Below, in pieces: positions 22,337 through 31,691 of a stretch of DNA of 48,176 nt. The position numbers were made by a program, and so were the translations under genes. Location: positions 1-48,176 of the forward strand of contig JAITII010000072.1 in the NCBI GenBank assembly GCA_031279515.1. Reading direction: 5' to 3'. This stretch comes from Deltaproteobacteria bacterium. Its GTDB lineage: Bacteria; Desulfobacterota; Desulfarculia; Adiutricales; Adiutricaceae. Below the pieces are notes generated by a model. That model had not been told where the DNA came from, searched no databases, and worked only from the letters and a program-made list of their open reading frames with translations. How positions within the stretch are numbered: the stretch's first letter is position 1; the number at the start of each line of letters is the position of its first letter.

Positions 22337-23380
22337 TTACGGCATTTTGAGCCCTTGAAACTCTAGATATTCACGGAATACATCTTCACTCAATTGAAGG
22401 GGGACTTTATCCGGATAGAAAAAATGTGCCATCTGGTACAGGCCTATGACATAGCGTGGTCCTCCTGAAAAATCCGAGTCTAGTGCATAGACCCTCTTGT
22501 TTTTTACGGCATCCATCTCATCCCAACCTGGCCTTTCCATGACCTCGCGTACAGCATCTTCCATCGCTTTTTGCCTTTCCGCCTCGGAGACGGCTATGGG
22601 CGGCGAGACGATCTTTATATACACAGTAGGATTTTGCCTTATGAGCCACTCGTCTTCTGTCTCTGAGCTCTGCCTTCCCAAATAGTATCCTAAGTTATTA
22701 GCCCCTGCCATTTGGGATAACTCGTAGGCTCCTGCCCCGGGGCCGGCTATTCTTCTTTCTGTGAAGTGTTCGATTATGACAGTGGGTTTGTCAACTTCTT
22801 CATTACCAATGAGGTCTTGCAACTTCTTTTTGTGCTGGTTAATCCAATCCAAGTACATTTTAGCTCGTTCTGTAGCAGAACCGCCCAATACTTCGGAGAG
22901 CACCGTAACTTCGCCCTCAAAGACGCTTGGCAAGAAAAACTCCAGCCTCAGTACGTAAATGTCCAGGGGCAACAGCTTAAGCTCTAGATCTGGCCCCGGG
23001 TTCCCGGCCCAGGTTATCACCAATTGGGGTTCTAAGCGCGACAAAGTCTCTATATCAGGCATAAAACCCCGTCCCACGTCGGGGATATGGGCTGTTTCAG
23101 GAATCATGAAGGGACGTGCCTTCACATAGCGCGTGGTTCCCACTACGCGAGAGATACCGCCCATGAGGCGTATGAGCTCTGTTGAAGCAAAGCTTAAGGT
23201 AACTATCCTCTCTGGGGCTTTGGGAACCTTTACCAGGACATTTCTGGCGTCAATCACCTCCATAAGCTCTTGGGCATTCAGGAAAGGGGCTTCTAAAATG
23301 AGAAACGCCAAAACTATTGAGGCAAAAAGCAAAGTGCCGGCTTTTGACGCTGTAATCTTTTTCTCTAAGAGCCTTGGCAT
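22337..23380 (-). CDS. Metal-chelate periplasmic binding protein, array copy 1
   Basis: A 347-residue paralogue, the most divergent and the first after the CobN-like gene, whose stop is three bases upstream; GAGG before the ATG supports coupled translation. The signal peptide spans about 14-36 (FLNAQ cleavage). The mature start VIDARNVLVKVPKAPERIVTL is shorter than in other copies. Motifs are GRGFMPDIETLSRLEPQLVITWAGNPGPDLELKL, MERPGWDEMDAV and GGPRYVIGLYQMAHFFYPDKV. PDIE replaces PNLE. As the copy closest to the receptor and chelatase genes it is the best candidate for the ancestral binding protein of the locus, from which the others arose. Confidence 0.88.
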   Translation of the reverse strand: MPRLLEKKITASKAGTLLFASIVLAFLILEAPFLNAQELMEVIDARNVLVKVPKAPERIVTLSFASTELIRLMGGISRVVGTTRYVKARPFMIPETAHIPDVGRGFMPDIETLSRLEPQLVITWAGNPGPDLELKLLPLDIYVLRLEFFLPSVFEGEVTVLSEVLGGSATERAKMYLDWINQHKKKLQDLIGNEEVDKPTVIIEHFTERRIAGPGAGAYELSQMAGANNLGYYLGRQSSETEDEWLIRQNPTVYIKIVSPPIAVSEAERQKAMEDAVREVMERPGWDEMDAVKNKRVYALDSDFSGGPRYVIGLYQMAHFFYPDKVPLQLSEDVFREYLEFQGLKMP

Positions 23381-23383
23381 CTT

Positions 23384-26300
23384 TTAATCCTCTTGGGCCT
23401 TTACGCTCTCTAAAGCCTTTTTCCAGAGAGCTACCTCATCGGCGGTAACTATATCTATAGCCCCTCCTTGGAATTGGCCGGTATTTTCCCCAGTGCGCTC
23501 TTCAATCCATCCCTCTATCTGGAGGTATTGGTTTTTGAGCTCCTCTTTTATCTCTGGTGTTGGATTCCATAGGCCGCGCCCCATAGCTTCCAGAAGTCTT
23601 CTGGCAATCTCTTCCAAGGCCCAGGGATTGTTTTCTTGGAAAAACTCCCTGTTTTCCTTGTCCAGGATAAAGGTCTTGGTCATCTCATCGAAGATCCAGT
23701 CGTCCACTTCACCTGTTGAAGCTTCCCACCCGTAGAGTCTTCCGGCCCTCTTGGCTATGTCGCCTGCGCCCTTGTAGCCATGCCTCTTCATGCCGTCTAT
23801 CCAGTTTTGGTTTAAGAGCTTGGCTCGCACCACCCTTTTGATTTCATCGGCCAGCTGCCGCACCTGGGGCCGTGTGGGATCCCTTGTATCCCCATAGTAG
23901 GAGGAAACTCTGTTGCGGCTTAAGGTCTTAGCGGCATTGGTAAGGCCGCCGTGGCTACTGTAGTAGCCGCAGCATCCCAAAAGATCGTGCTCGTCGGAGA
24001 CGACCTTGTTCCAGGTGACATCCACTGTGGAAAGGGCAGCTTCTAAGGACCTAGGGCTGGCTACTCCTTTTACTCCTTCACCGTAGGCATAGCTGTTCCA
24101 GTGAATAAAAATGTCTGTAAGATCCTTTTCAGTCTTCCAGGCAGAGGCAGCCACAGCCAAGCTGACGCCTGCCTGGTAGACCCCTGGCATGGCGGAAAAG
24201 ATGCGAAAAGTTGCCTTACGGAAGGCGTCTGGCTTGTCCTTAGGATAGGAAGCCATTCTCTCTAAGGTGTGTTTGCGCACAAAGTTTTGCTCTATGTCTT
24301 CTTCCAAGGCCGAGATCCGGCAAACAGCTCGGTCCACTAGATCCATGGCCCCTGGAAAACTATCCCGCAGAAGTCCCGAGACCCTTATTGTGACATCTAT
24401 CCTGGGCCTTCCCAAATCTTTCAAGGGTATCACTTCGATATCAGAAACCCTGCCATCAGGAGTCCACAGGGGTATGGCTCCCATAAGGTAGAGGATCTGA
24501 CCCATGCCTTCTCCATCGGCCCACATGAGGTCATTGCACATCCAGAAGAGGGCCACATTTTCAGGGTAATGCCCCTCTTGGGCTACGTGTTTGCTTAGCA
24601 ATGCCTTCGCCAGCTCGCGGCCCACCAGGGCAGCAGCTGGCGTGGGAAGGCGCCTGGGGTCCAGGGTGAAAAAGTTTCGCCCTGTGGGAATGATGTCTTC
24701 CTGTCCCCTGGTGATAATCCCCGAAGGACCTGGCTCCAAATAGTTTCCTTTAATGGCAGACAGAAAGGAGGGTATCTCTTTAGTGCGCACCAGGCGTTTT
24801 CTTATGCCAGCCAAACGCTCTAAGGGTTTTTCCATCTCCCCAAGGGCTAAAGGGTCTTTGAGCTTATCGGCTAATTTTTCCCTTAGGGACTGGATACTTA
24901 TGATCTTAGGCTGGTCAATTGGAGCGTTAAGTGCGCTCTTTATTACCTCTAAGGCCAGGGTATCAATTTGGGCAATGAGCTTAGCATTACTTTGTCCCTG
25001 TTCATGATTAAAAGCCGCCGGGTCTTTTAAAATGAGCTCTAATTCTATTCCTAGGGCCCGGGCCAGGGCTCGGCGTAGGGAAGCGGGTCCAGTGTCGAAG
25101 CGTAGGATGGAGTAGATGAAATCTGCCAGGCGCTCTCCAGTGGGAAGTTCCCCAAAGATATGCATGCCGTCTAGGATAGAAGTTCCGGTAACTAAGCTTA
25201 TCGCCTCATGGGCGCGGCGGACTACTGTAGAGAAATCGTCGGCGATAAGGCTAAAGGACTCGTCTAGTTTAGGGTCAGCAAGATGGACCTTTTCCATCTC
25301 TTCCAAGATAAGAGTCTCTAGTTCACGCGCCCTTAAGGGGCTGGTATTTACAGCCTTTTCCCATTGGCCCAAGTAGTCTTCCAGGAGGGTAAAATCTTCC
25401 CCTGCCTTGCCGGTAGCTAAGACAGTTTGGAGGTGATCGCAGATCTCGGCATAGGATCTCCTTTTAGCAATGACCCCTTCTGCTGGATTGTCGGAATTAT
25501 AAATATAGATGTGGGGTACCTCAAAGAGACAGAGATCCGGAAGGCATTTTTCAGATAGGCCCACGGATTTACCTGGGAGAAACTCTAGATTGCCGTGGGT
25601 ACCCACGTGCACTATAGCGTCTGCCCCGAATTCGTCCTGGAGCCAGCGGTAAGTGGCAATGTACTGGTGGGGTGGGGGAACAGAAGGGTCGTGGAGGATC
25701 TTGCACACGGTCCCGTCACAACGGGCCCCGGCGCAGCCCCTTTTGGGCTGTACCGAGACGGTGACATTGCCTAGCTTTATGCCGGTAATAACTATCTTAT
25801 CTTCGTGGACCATAGCAGCTGGGATGCCGTTTTGCTCCCTTCCTGGGGGAGCACCCCAAGCATCTGAAATACGGCTTTGGGTCTCTAGAGGAAAGTCAGA
25901 AAACCAGTTCAGATATTTGTTTGTAGGGATTAAATCCAAGGCCCCACCAGAGGCGACAATATCTCCTACAGTAGTCCAGCGGAACTCGCTTACGGCCTTT
26001 TTCCCCAGGATATTGTCAATAAGCTCTTTACCGTTTTGGGGAGCTTCTATATCGTAGCCATTTTCTTTCATCGCCTTTAAGATATTTGACAGTGACTCTA
26101 TGGAGTCTAATTTTGCAGCCCCTCCTACAGAGGCCTCCACCGAGGCGCAGGGGTTATTGTGCAGGATAAAGGCAATCTTTCTTTGGCTCGTAGGCTTGCG
26201 CCTTAAAGAGATCCAGCGCGCAAGGCGAGAAGCGAATCTTTTTAGCCTTTCAGGATGGGACTCGCGACGTTCTAAGGAACCCTCATTTAGGGAAGAAAAA

Positions 26301-27346
26301 GAGCCGCTGTTATAAGGAGAGACCGTCTCCGAGGTCACCCCTCCCAGGTAAAAGGGCTCAATTACGCCCTCGAATTCAGGCATAGCCACAGCCCAAGATA
26401 CCTCAGAGGTCAAGCCCAAGGGCTCGGCCTCCCATTGGGCAATAGTTTTGGAGCTCGATAAGATAGGCTGAAATATGGGTACTCCCAGCTGGGAAAAGAC
26501 CCTGGCGCTCTCTTGGGCAGGGCTATCAAAGTTTTCTTCTTTTACTTTCGGGCTCGTATTTTTTGCCCCGAAAAAATTGGTGAGCTTGACAATAGCGTCC
26601 ACCCGGCTTTGCCCCTTTTTATCCAGGAAGGCATACTGGGCCCATAGGCTGGCTCCCATAGCACCAACAGAGCTGTCTTTCAAGGCATTACTAAAGGTGG
26701 GGACAACCGATAGGCCCCTAGCTTCTATGGCTGCGACTAAATCCTTTTCCACCTGGTTATTGCGGTTGGCCCAGTGGTGGCGTGAGCATATTAGCCCCAC
26801 CCAGCTCTCACACAGTCCCTTTTCTGCCCTATAGTCCTCGTACCAATCAATAAAATCCTCAAAGTATGGAAAGGATTCGGCTGGGGCATGAGGGTGCCAA
26901 AATCCCTCAAAGGGGAGGGGCAAAGGCATCTTAACACTGGTGTCATCGGCACTTTTGCCCAAATTTAAGGCCAAGAGAAAGTCTATTAAAAGGCCACTGT
27001 TGTAAGCCCCTCCCGCTAAGAGGTAGCTATAAGCCCTGCGGGAGGCCTCTAGGCTTACAGTGGAATACAAAAAGGCCCTGGGGTCATAGCCCACTGAGAC
27101 TATAGGGATTTTGTCTTTTATGGCTGCCAGGGGTTTTTCGAACTGGTCCCAGAGCTTGTCTGAGGTGCGGAAAAGAAATATGAGCGACGAGTCTTCCAGG
27201 CTTTTAGCGGCATTTTCTGCCACCTTAGGGTCTTCTAAACACTTGGTGGTAAAGAGCCTAAAAGGCACTTTACTCCTAGAAGCTAAGCCTTGGGCTATAA
27301 TTGGGGCATAACTGGACCAGACTATAAATGTAAGTTTTTTCATCAT
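23384..27346 (-). CDS. cobN: CobN-like metallo-chelatase large subunit (HmuS-like context)
   Basis: A 1320-residue protein of the CobN/BchH family (large subunit of aerobic cobaltochelatase and Mg-chelatase). The hallmark HVGTHGNLEFLPGK is present (CobN: HWGTHGALEWLPGK), followed by IYIYNSDNPAEGVIAKRRSYAEI. Further family blocks are IIPTGRNFFTLDPRRLPTP, GHYPENVALFWMCNDLMWADGEGMGQILYLMG, RPRIDVTIRVSGLLRDSFPG and WNSYAYGEGVKG. The stretch SDEHDLLGCCGYYSSHGGLTNA replaces the usual DSDDYYQ-type motif with GCCGYY. No signal peptide is visible, so it is probably cytoplasmic. No CobS/CobT or ChlI/ChlD AAA partner lies in the window. Its position between a TonB receptor and binding proteins mirrors hmu loci, where the CobN-like HmuS acts on heme. 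Insertion of cobalt into a corrin is the alternative. Two ATGs are adjacent at the start; no strong ribosome-binding site is seen. Confidence 0.88.
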   Translation of the reverse strand: MMKKLTFIVWSSYAPIIAQGLASRSKVPFRLFTTKCLEDPKVAENAAKSLEDSSLIFLFRTSDKLWDQFEKPLAAIKDKIPIVSVGYDPRAFLYSTVSLEASRRAYSYLLAGGAYNSGLLIDFLLALNLGKSADDTSVKMPLPLPFEGFWHPHAPAESFPYFEDFIDWYEDYRAEKGLCESWVGLICSRHHWANRNNQVEKDLVAAIEARGLSVVPTFSNALKDSSVGAMGASLWAQYAFLDKKGQSRVDAIVKLTNFFGAKNTSPKVKEENFDSPAQESARVFSQLGVPIFQPILSSSKTIAQWEAEPLGLTSEVSWAVAMPEFEGVIEPFYLGGVTSETVSPYNSGSFSSLNEGSLERRESHPERLKRFASRLARWISLRRKPTSQRKIAFILHNNPCASVEASVGGAAKLDSIESLSNILKAMKENGYDIEAPQNGKELIDNILGKKAVSEFRWTTVGDIVASGGALDLIPTNKYLNWFSDFPLETQSRISDAWGAPPGREQNGIPAAMVHEDKIVITGIKLGNVTVSVQPKRGCAGARCDGTVCKILHDPSVPPPHQYIATYRWLQDEFGADAIVHVGTHGNLEFLPGKSVGLSEKCLPDLCLFEVPHIYIYNSDNPAEGVIAKRRSYAEICDHLQTVLATGKAGEDFTLLEDYLGQWEKAVNTSPLRARELETLILEEMEKVHLADPKLDESFSLIADDFSTVVRRAHEAISLVTGTSILDGMHIFGELPTGERLADFIYSILRFDTGPASLRRALARALGIELELILKDPAAFNHEQGQSNAKLIAQIDTLALEVIKSALNAPIDQPKIISIQSLREKLADKLKDPLALGEMEKPLERLAGIRKRLVRTKEIPSFLSAIKGNYLEPGPSGIITRGQEDIIPTGRNFFTLDPRRLPTPAAALVGRELAKALLSKHVAQEGHYPENVALFWMCNDLMWADGEGMGQILYLMGAIPLWTPDGRVSDIEVIPLKDLGRPRIDVTIRVSGLLRDSFPGAMDLVDRAVCRISALEEDIEQNFVRKHTLERMASYPKDKPDAFRKATFRIFSAMPGVYQAGVSLAVAASAWKTEKDLTDIFIHWNSYAYGEGVKGVASPRSLEAALSTVDVTWNKVVSDEHDLLGCCGYYSSHGGLTNAAKTLSRNRVSSYYGDTRDPTRPQVRQLADEIKRVVRAKLLNQNWIDGMKRHGYKGAGDIAKRAGRLYGWEASTGEVDDWIFDEMTKTFILDKENREFFQENNPWALEEIARRLLEAMGRGLWNPTPEIKEELKNQYLQIEGWIEERTGENTGQFQGGAIDIVTADEVALWKKALESVKAQED

Positions 27347-27363
27347 CTAACCATTATGCGACT

Positions 27364-29445
27364 TTAAAAATCGAATTTTACGCCACCGTAAACCATGTTG
27401 ATGGGCACCCTGGCGGAATTAGTGAATCTTACCTCTTTCTTGGTGGTGAGATTATTGGCCTCTAGAAAAGGTTCCACGTCAAATGAATCAAAGCTAAGCT
27501 TTTTTGAAATCCGAACATCAAAGAGCCATACTTGACCCTCCACAAGGCGCCTATTTTCCTCAAGGTTTTGCCAAATTTTGCCGGTCCAGTTGGCGCTCAT
27601 CCTTATATTTATAGTTTCCGGCTTATTTAAGTTAAAGCCAAAGATAAGCTTATTTTCTGGGGTGTGATCTATGTGGTTTCCCTCATTTTCGCCATCTGCT
27701 ACCACTGCTCTCGTGATATTGCCGTTTAAAAAGAAGGTAAGATAGTTTGTGGGATAAAAGTTTACAGAACCCTCTAGACCTGTTATTTTTACTCGCCCAA
27801 TATTCTGCTTTTGATAGACATTAATATAAGGGTCGTAGCCAGTGGGGTCAATAGGGACATTGTCAATATAGTTTTTGGCGATGGTATGGTAAGCTGTCAG
27901 GGAAAAGTTCCACTTATCTGTTGGATTTAATTCAATGCCCAGGTCTACTGTACGGGAGACTTCCGGGTCCAAATCGTTATTTCCGATATACAGGGCACCA
28001 GTTCCAGGGAAGCTTCCGAAGCGGTCATCTAAGGTGCCTACCCTAAAACCCTCCCCGTAATTGGCACGTAATATAAAAAATCCGTCAAAGGGATCGTAGC
28101 GCAGGCCCAGTTTGGGGCTGAGGTAGGTATTTTTCATCCAGCTATAATCTTCAAAGACGTTTACCTGGGAATTGTAGTCATAGCCATTGGTGCGCCAATA
28201 GTCATACCTCAGGCCTGGGATTATGATGAGCTTATTGTCCCAAAAGGCTATCTCGTCTTGGAGGAAAACTGCAAAATTCATTTGCTCTCCGCCCCTTTGC
28301 CTTAAAATAAGAGGATTGGCGAAATAGAGGTAACGCCTGGATTGGGAGCCCCAATATGCCGAGGTTCCGAAAGTCAAGGTATGCCGGCCCAGGGTCATGG
28401 TGTTGGTAAGATCGAAGTTCCAGGACCAGAGTTTGTTGGGGGCTCTATTGGTAAACCTTAAGGTGGTACTGCTGCCGCTGTCGTAGTCATTGTCAATTAG
28501 ATCCACCCTTAAAGCTGCCCTGGAATCTAAGACCCTGAAGTCTTTATGTAAGGCAACCATCATGCTTAAGTGTTTGTGGAGATACAGGGCGTAGTCCCTC
28601 TTGTCGAATTCTCCGCCCTGGTAGCGCCCTGTACGGGAGTAGTCGTTGGCGTCGGCGCTAAAGCTTAAGTCGGTTGAACTATCAAAGCTATAGCGCAATT
28701 TTACACCTGCGGTATAGTTTTTTACCACCTCTTCCTTGCCTACGGCGCGGGTGAACCTGTAGCTAGGAGAGGGGCTCCTGCGAGGATAAGCATTAAAGCC
28801 ATGGGTGGCCATTAGCCCAGCTGTGAGTGCATACCCCAGCTTTCCAAAGCTTCCGGTATGATATAGGCTCACGTCCTGGGAGTTGTAGCGGCCGTAACGT
28901 AGTTTTAAACTGGTATTAAAGCCGCTGGTAGCTCGTGGATCCCTTGTTATTATGTTTACTACGCCTCCCATGGCAGTAGAGCCGTAGAGGGCAGAAGAGG
29001 GTCCCCTTAATATCTCGATTCTCTCTACGCTATCCATATTTAAGCTGTTCCATTCAAAGATCCCAGAACCAGGTGAATTGGCGGGCATGCCGTCCACCAT
29101 TATCATGACCCTGGCTGGGCCATCTCCTCCCATGCCCCGTATTACTACCGCATTGGAGGAACTGGAGCCATAACTCCCTCTTTCATCCACAACGGATACC
29201 CCTGTACTATTCTTTAAGGTATCCAGTATTGTTGTAGCTGGCATATTTTCAAAATCTTCGCGGGTGACAACCGATACTGCTGAGCTTACATCCCTTATGT
29301 TCCGCAAGTGTCTGGTGGCAGTGATTACAATCATTTCTAGCTCTTCAGTCCTCTGGGCATAGGCGTTCTCGCCGGCTAGGAGGAAGGGGGAAAAGAAAAT
29401 GCTGAAAATAATAAGCAAATGGCATTTATTGCGAGTGAAAGGCAT
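27364..29445 (-). CDS. TonB-dependent receptor of the CobN-like locus
   Basis: A 693-residue outer-membrane receptor of the BtuB/HmuR/CirA type. A signal peptide ends at AYAQR (about residue 31), followed by the TonB-box-like LEMIVITAT. The plug shows VSVVTREDFENMPATTILDTL, VVIRGMGGDGPARVMIMVDGMPAN, and VERIEILRGPSSALYGSTAMGGVVNIITRDP, which is a full-consensus plug. The barrel ends GVKFDF with terminal Phe. The extended receptor motif SPKLGLRYDPFDGFFILRANYGEGFR is canonical. It lies 17 bases upstream of the CobN-like gene, so the two are cotranscribed, and it should admit the tetrapyrrole or metal chelate on which the locus acts. It is unlike the siderophore-type receptor at 9977-12274. Confidence 0.92.
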   Translation of the reverse strand: MPFTRNKCHLLIIFSIFFSPFLLAGENAYAQRTEELEMIVITATRHLRNIRDVSSAVSVVTREDFENMPATTILDTLKNSTGVSVVDERGSYGSSSSNAVVIRGMGGDGPARVMIMVDGMPANSPGSGIFEWNSLNMDSVERIEILRGPSSALYGSTAMGGVVNIITRDPRATSGFNTSLKLRYGRYNSQDVSLYHTGSFGKLGYALTAGLMATHGFNAYPRRSPSPSYRFTRAVGKEEVVKNYTAGVKLRYSFDSSTDLSFSADANDYSRTGRYQGGEFDKRDYALYLHKHLSMMVALHKDFRVLDSRAALRVDLIDNDYDSGSSTTLRFTNRAPNKLWSWNFDLTNTMTLGRHTLTFGTSAYWGSQSRRYLYFANPLILRQRGGEQMNFAVFLQDEIAFWDNKLIIIPGLRYDYWRTNGYDYNSQVNVFEDYSWMKNTYLSPKLGLRYDPFDGFFILRANYGEGFRVGTLDDRFGSFPGTGALYIGNNDLDPEVSRTVDLGIELNPTDKWNFSLTAYHTIAKNYIDNVPIDPTGYDPYINVYQKQNIGRVKITGLEGSVNFYPTNYLTFFLNGNITRAVVADGENEGNHIDHTPENKLIFGFNLNKPETINIRMSANWTGKIWQNLEENRRLVEGQVWLFDVRISKKLSFDSFDVEPFLEANNLTTKKEVRFTNSARVPINMVYGGVKFDF

Positions 29446-29836
29446 TTGTAAAAATTGCTCCTTATGGCAAATATTTTTAAAAAGGTCCTTAGCTTTTAGC
29501 TAATTTTTAAACTGAAGGTGTTTTTAGAGCTTTACGCCTTAGGGGCGTTGTAGGGTTCACTTTAAATGCCTTTGGCCCCATGGGGCCAAAGGCATGAGCA
29601 CGCATTCCCTGTTTTTTATAAGCGCGTGCTAAAACTAATGACAATTTAAGAGGATACGGTAGGCATAAGAGAAGTTGCAATAAGTGGCTATTGGGGTCCT
29701 TAAAGACAGAGCTAAGGCCTAGAGTGATAAGAAAATATGTTGTTGTAGGTGAAATTAAATGTAGAAAAAAAGTTTTTTATGGGTGTTTCAAAGACCAGCC
29801 GGGGCCTTAGGGATGATTAATAGAATACGAGGCTTG
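29446..29836. other. Gap inside the CobN-like locus
   Basis: About 390 bases between the ATPase stop and the receptor start, with no ORF. It contains the 30-bp palindrome at 29566-29595 and a looser hairpin AGCACGC / GCGTGCT (29597-29630). It may separate two transcription units; I see no clear promoter for the receptor. Confidence 0.5.
29566..29595. repeat. Perfect 30-bp palindrome
   Basis: ATGCCTTTGGCCCC is followed directly by its exact inverted copy, with no mismatches or spacer. It lies downstream of the ATPase gene and upstream of the receptor. As RNA it would form a very stable stem; only a short TTTAAA follows on the minus strand, so it is not a classic terminator. It could also be an operator or a palindromic repeat element. 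Confidence 0.75.
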
Positions 29837-30658
29837 CTAATAAGCCCTTTTGGCTAATTGTATAACCGTGCCTTCCTCTGGGGCCTCTTTTCGAGACATG
29901 ACGGGAAAGAACAATTTTTCGCCACTATCCTTTCTTTCCTGGGAGCACATGGCAATACCGAAGGCATTAGTGAGATTTTTTTCGTTTAGGATGTCAGATG
30001 TTTTTCCGCATAAGGTGGAAGTACCTCCCATAAGGACAACCTTGGAGGCAAAGTGGGCCGCTAAATTTATGTCGTGCATGGCTATTATGACGCCTTTTAA
30101 CTTTTCTTTAGAATTTAGAGCTAGAAGCTCTAAGACCTCCACTTGGTGCTTTAAATCTAGGTTGCCAGTCGGTTCGTCTAAAAGGAGGTAAGGGGTATCT
30201 TGGGCCAGAGCCCTTGCCAGGACCACCTTTTGGCGCTGTCCTCCGGAAAGTGTAGCTATCTCGCGTTGGGAAAGAGCCATGAGTCCCAAAAGCTCCATTA
30301 CCTCACAGGTCTTATTTATGTCGCCTTTAGAAGGACCCCAATTTATATAGGGCCTGCGCCCCAAAAGCACAGCGTCAAAGACTGTCATGGCCTCGCCCCG
30401 GAAATAGTTTTGGGGCACGTAGGCAATTTTTTTAGCTCTTTCTCTGGGCTTCCACAGGAGGGTATCTTTATCTTCTATTAAAATTGCGCCTTCTTTAGGT
30501 TTTTCCAGTCCCAGGATAAGCCGCATAAGAGTTGTTTTGCCGGACCCGTTGGGCCCTAATAGGGCCCATGTCTCTCCTGGAGTGACTGCAAAAGAGAGAC
30601 TTTCGAGGACCGGCTCTTCCTTGTTGTAATGGAATGAGATGTTATTTATTAGCAGCAT
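29837..30658 (-). CDS. Metal-chelate ABC importer, ATPase (system 2)
   Basis: A 273-residue cytoplasmic ATPase of the FecE/HmuV class. Walker A is GPNGSGKT (35-42), signature LSGGQ (137-141), Walker B YLLLDEP (157-163), with the H-loop in AMHDINLAAHF. The D-loop reads GNLDLK. The ATG shares one base with the stop of the permease gene (TAATG), so the two are translated as a pair. It supplies energy to the permease at 30658-31677 and, in this window, is the only ATPase available for the six binding proteins at 16095-23380. The C-terminal ~45 residues (SQERKDSGEKLFFPVMSRKEAPEEG) are a family-typical tail. Confidence 0.93.
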   Translation of the reverse strand: MLLINNISFHYNKEEPVLESLSFAVTPGETWALLGPNGSGKTTLMRLILGLEKPKEGAILIEDKDTLLWKPRERAKKIAYVPQNYFRGEAMTVFDAVLLGRRPYINWGPSKGDINKTCEVMELLGLMALSQREIATLSGGQRQKVVLARALAQDTPYLLLDEPTGNLDLKHQVEVLELLALNSKEKLKGVIIAMHDINLAAHFASKVVLMGGTSTLCGKTSDILNEKNLTNAFGIAMCSQERKDSGEKLFFPVMSRKEAPEEGTVIQLAKRAY

Positions 30659-31677
30659 TAAAAATTACCTCCTCGGCTTTTTAAGAGCAACCAAAAGAAG
30701 AAGGGAACTCCTAAAAATGAGGTGATAATACCAATGGGTAAAATTTGCGGGGCAATAATGGATCTGGCTAAAGTGTCTGAAAGGGTCACCAGAGTCACCC
30801 CAAAGAGCGCGGAACCGGGGATCAAAAAGCGGTGATCAGTACCCAGACACATTCTTGTGATATGTGGAGACACCAGCCCCACGAAACCAATAAGGCCAGT
30901 AAAACAGATGGAGCCGGCTGCCATGAGCGACATTATGACAACCCCGGTGTACCTGAGGCGCGTTACATTGGCACCAAGGGAGGCAGCAGAGTCCTCCCCC
31001 AGGGCTAAGGTGTTTAAATCCCAAGAGAGCTTAATGGCAAAGGGGAGGGGAACTAGGATCATAAAAGCTGCCACCATTACCTCGTGCCAGCCTACGCGGC
31101 CCAAGTTTCCAAAACCCCAAAATACAATGGCCTGCACCTGGTTTTCAGTTGCCAGGTATTGCAAGAGGGAGGTGGCGGCCGCAAAGAGGAACATTATGGC
31201 TACGCCTCCCAGGATCATGGTCTCAGGCTTGGAATTTTTAAATTTAGCCAGGGCCAGGATACCTCCAGAGGTGATGGCTGCAAACAAGAAGGCGCTGGTT
31301 GCCATCCACCACAGAGACAGGACCCCGAAAAAGATGGTGAGCGCGGCTCCGAAGGCTGCCCCTGAGGAAATTCCTAAAGTAAAAGGGGAGGCAAGGGGGT
31401 TGCGCAAGATAGCTTGGGCCACTGCGCCGCTTACCGCAAGGCCCGCTCCCACAAGTATGCCTATTGTGACCCTAGGAAGGCGCAGAAGGAAAAAAACCTT
31501 ACGTTCCATGGGGGAAGCTAAGATATCCCGAAAACTCTCTCCAAAGTGTCCTATCTTTAAGGAAAGAAGAACAGCCAAAAAGGATAAGACCCCTAAGAGG
31601 AGGATAAAGGCTCGCTTTTTCCAAACTGTCCTTTCGAAGGTTCTGTAGCCTTGGTATTGATAAGTGGTTAGTTCCAA
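30658..31677 (-). CDS. FecCD-family permease (system 2)
   Basis: A 339-residue inner-membrane permease (BtuC/HmuU/FecCD). About ten hydrophobic helices follow a short basic N-terminus. Landmarks are GAVAQAILRNPLASPFTLGISSGAAFGAAL and GLIGFVGLVSPHITRMCLGTDHR near the end. The start is TTG at 31677, supported by GGAG five bases upstream (TCTGGAGACAGT), and no in-frame ATG precedes the first helix. It is the first gene of the CobN-like locus. Its leader, about 190 bases from the likely transcription start, carries an intrinsic terminator (31692-31735) that ends just before the ribosome-binding site, so expression may be controlled by termination in the leader. It would carry the ligand delivered by the binding-protein array. 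Confidence 0.92.
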   Translation of the reverse strand: MELTTYQYQGYRTFERTVWKKRAFILLLGVLSFLAVLLSLKIGHFGESFRDILASPMERKVFFLLRLPRVTIGILVGAGLAVSGAVAQAILRNPLASPFTLGISSGAAFGAALTIFFGVLSLWWMATSAFLFAAITSGGILALAKFKNSKPETMILGGVAIMFLFAAATSLLQYLATENQVQAIVFWGFGNLGRVGWHEVMVAAFMILVPLPFAIKLSWDLNTLALGEDSAASLGANVTRLRYTGVVIMSLMAAGSICFTGLIGFVGLVSPHITRMCLGTDHRFLIPGSALFGVTLVTLSDTLARSIIAPQILPIGIITSFLGVPFFFWLLLKSRGGNF

Positions 31678-31691
31678 ACTGTCTCCAGAAA

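Noticed and set aside
30857-31648. 263-codon plus-strand ORF
   Set aside because: Antisense of the FecCD permease; a Lys/Arg/Pro-rich shadow with no ribosome-binding site.
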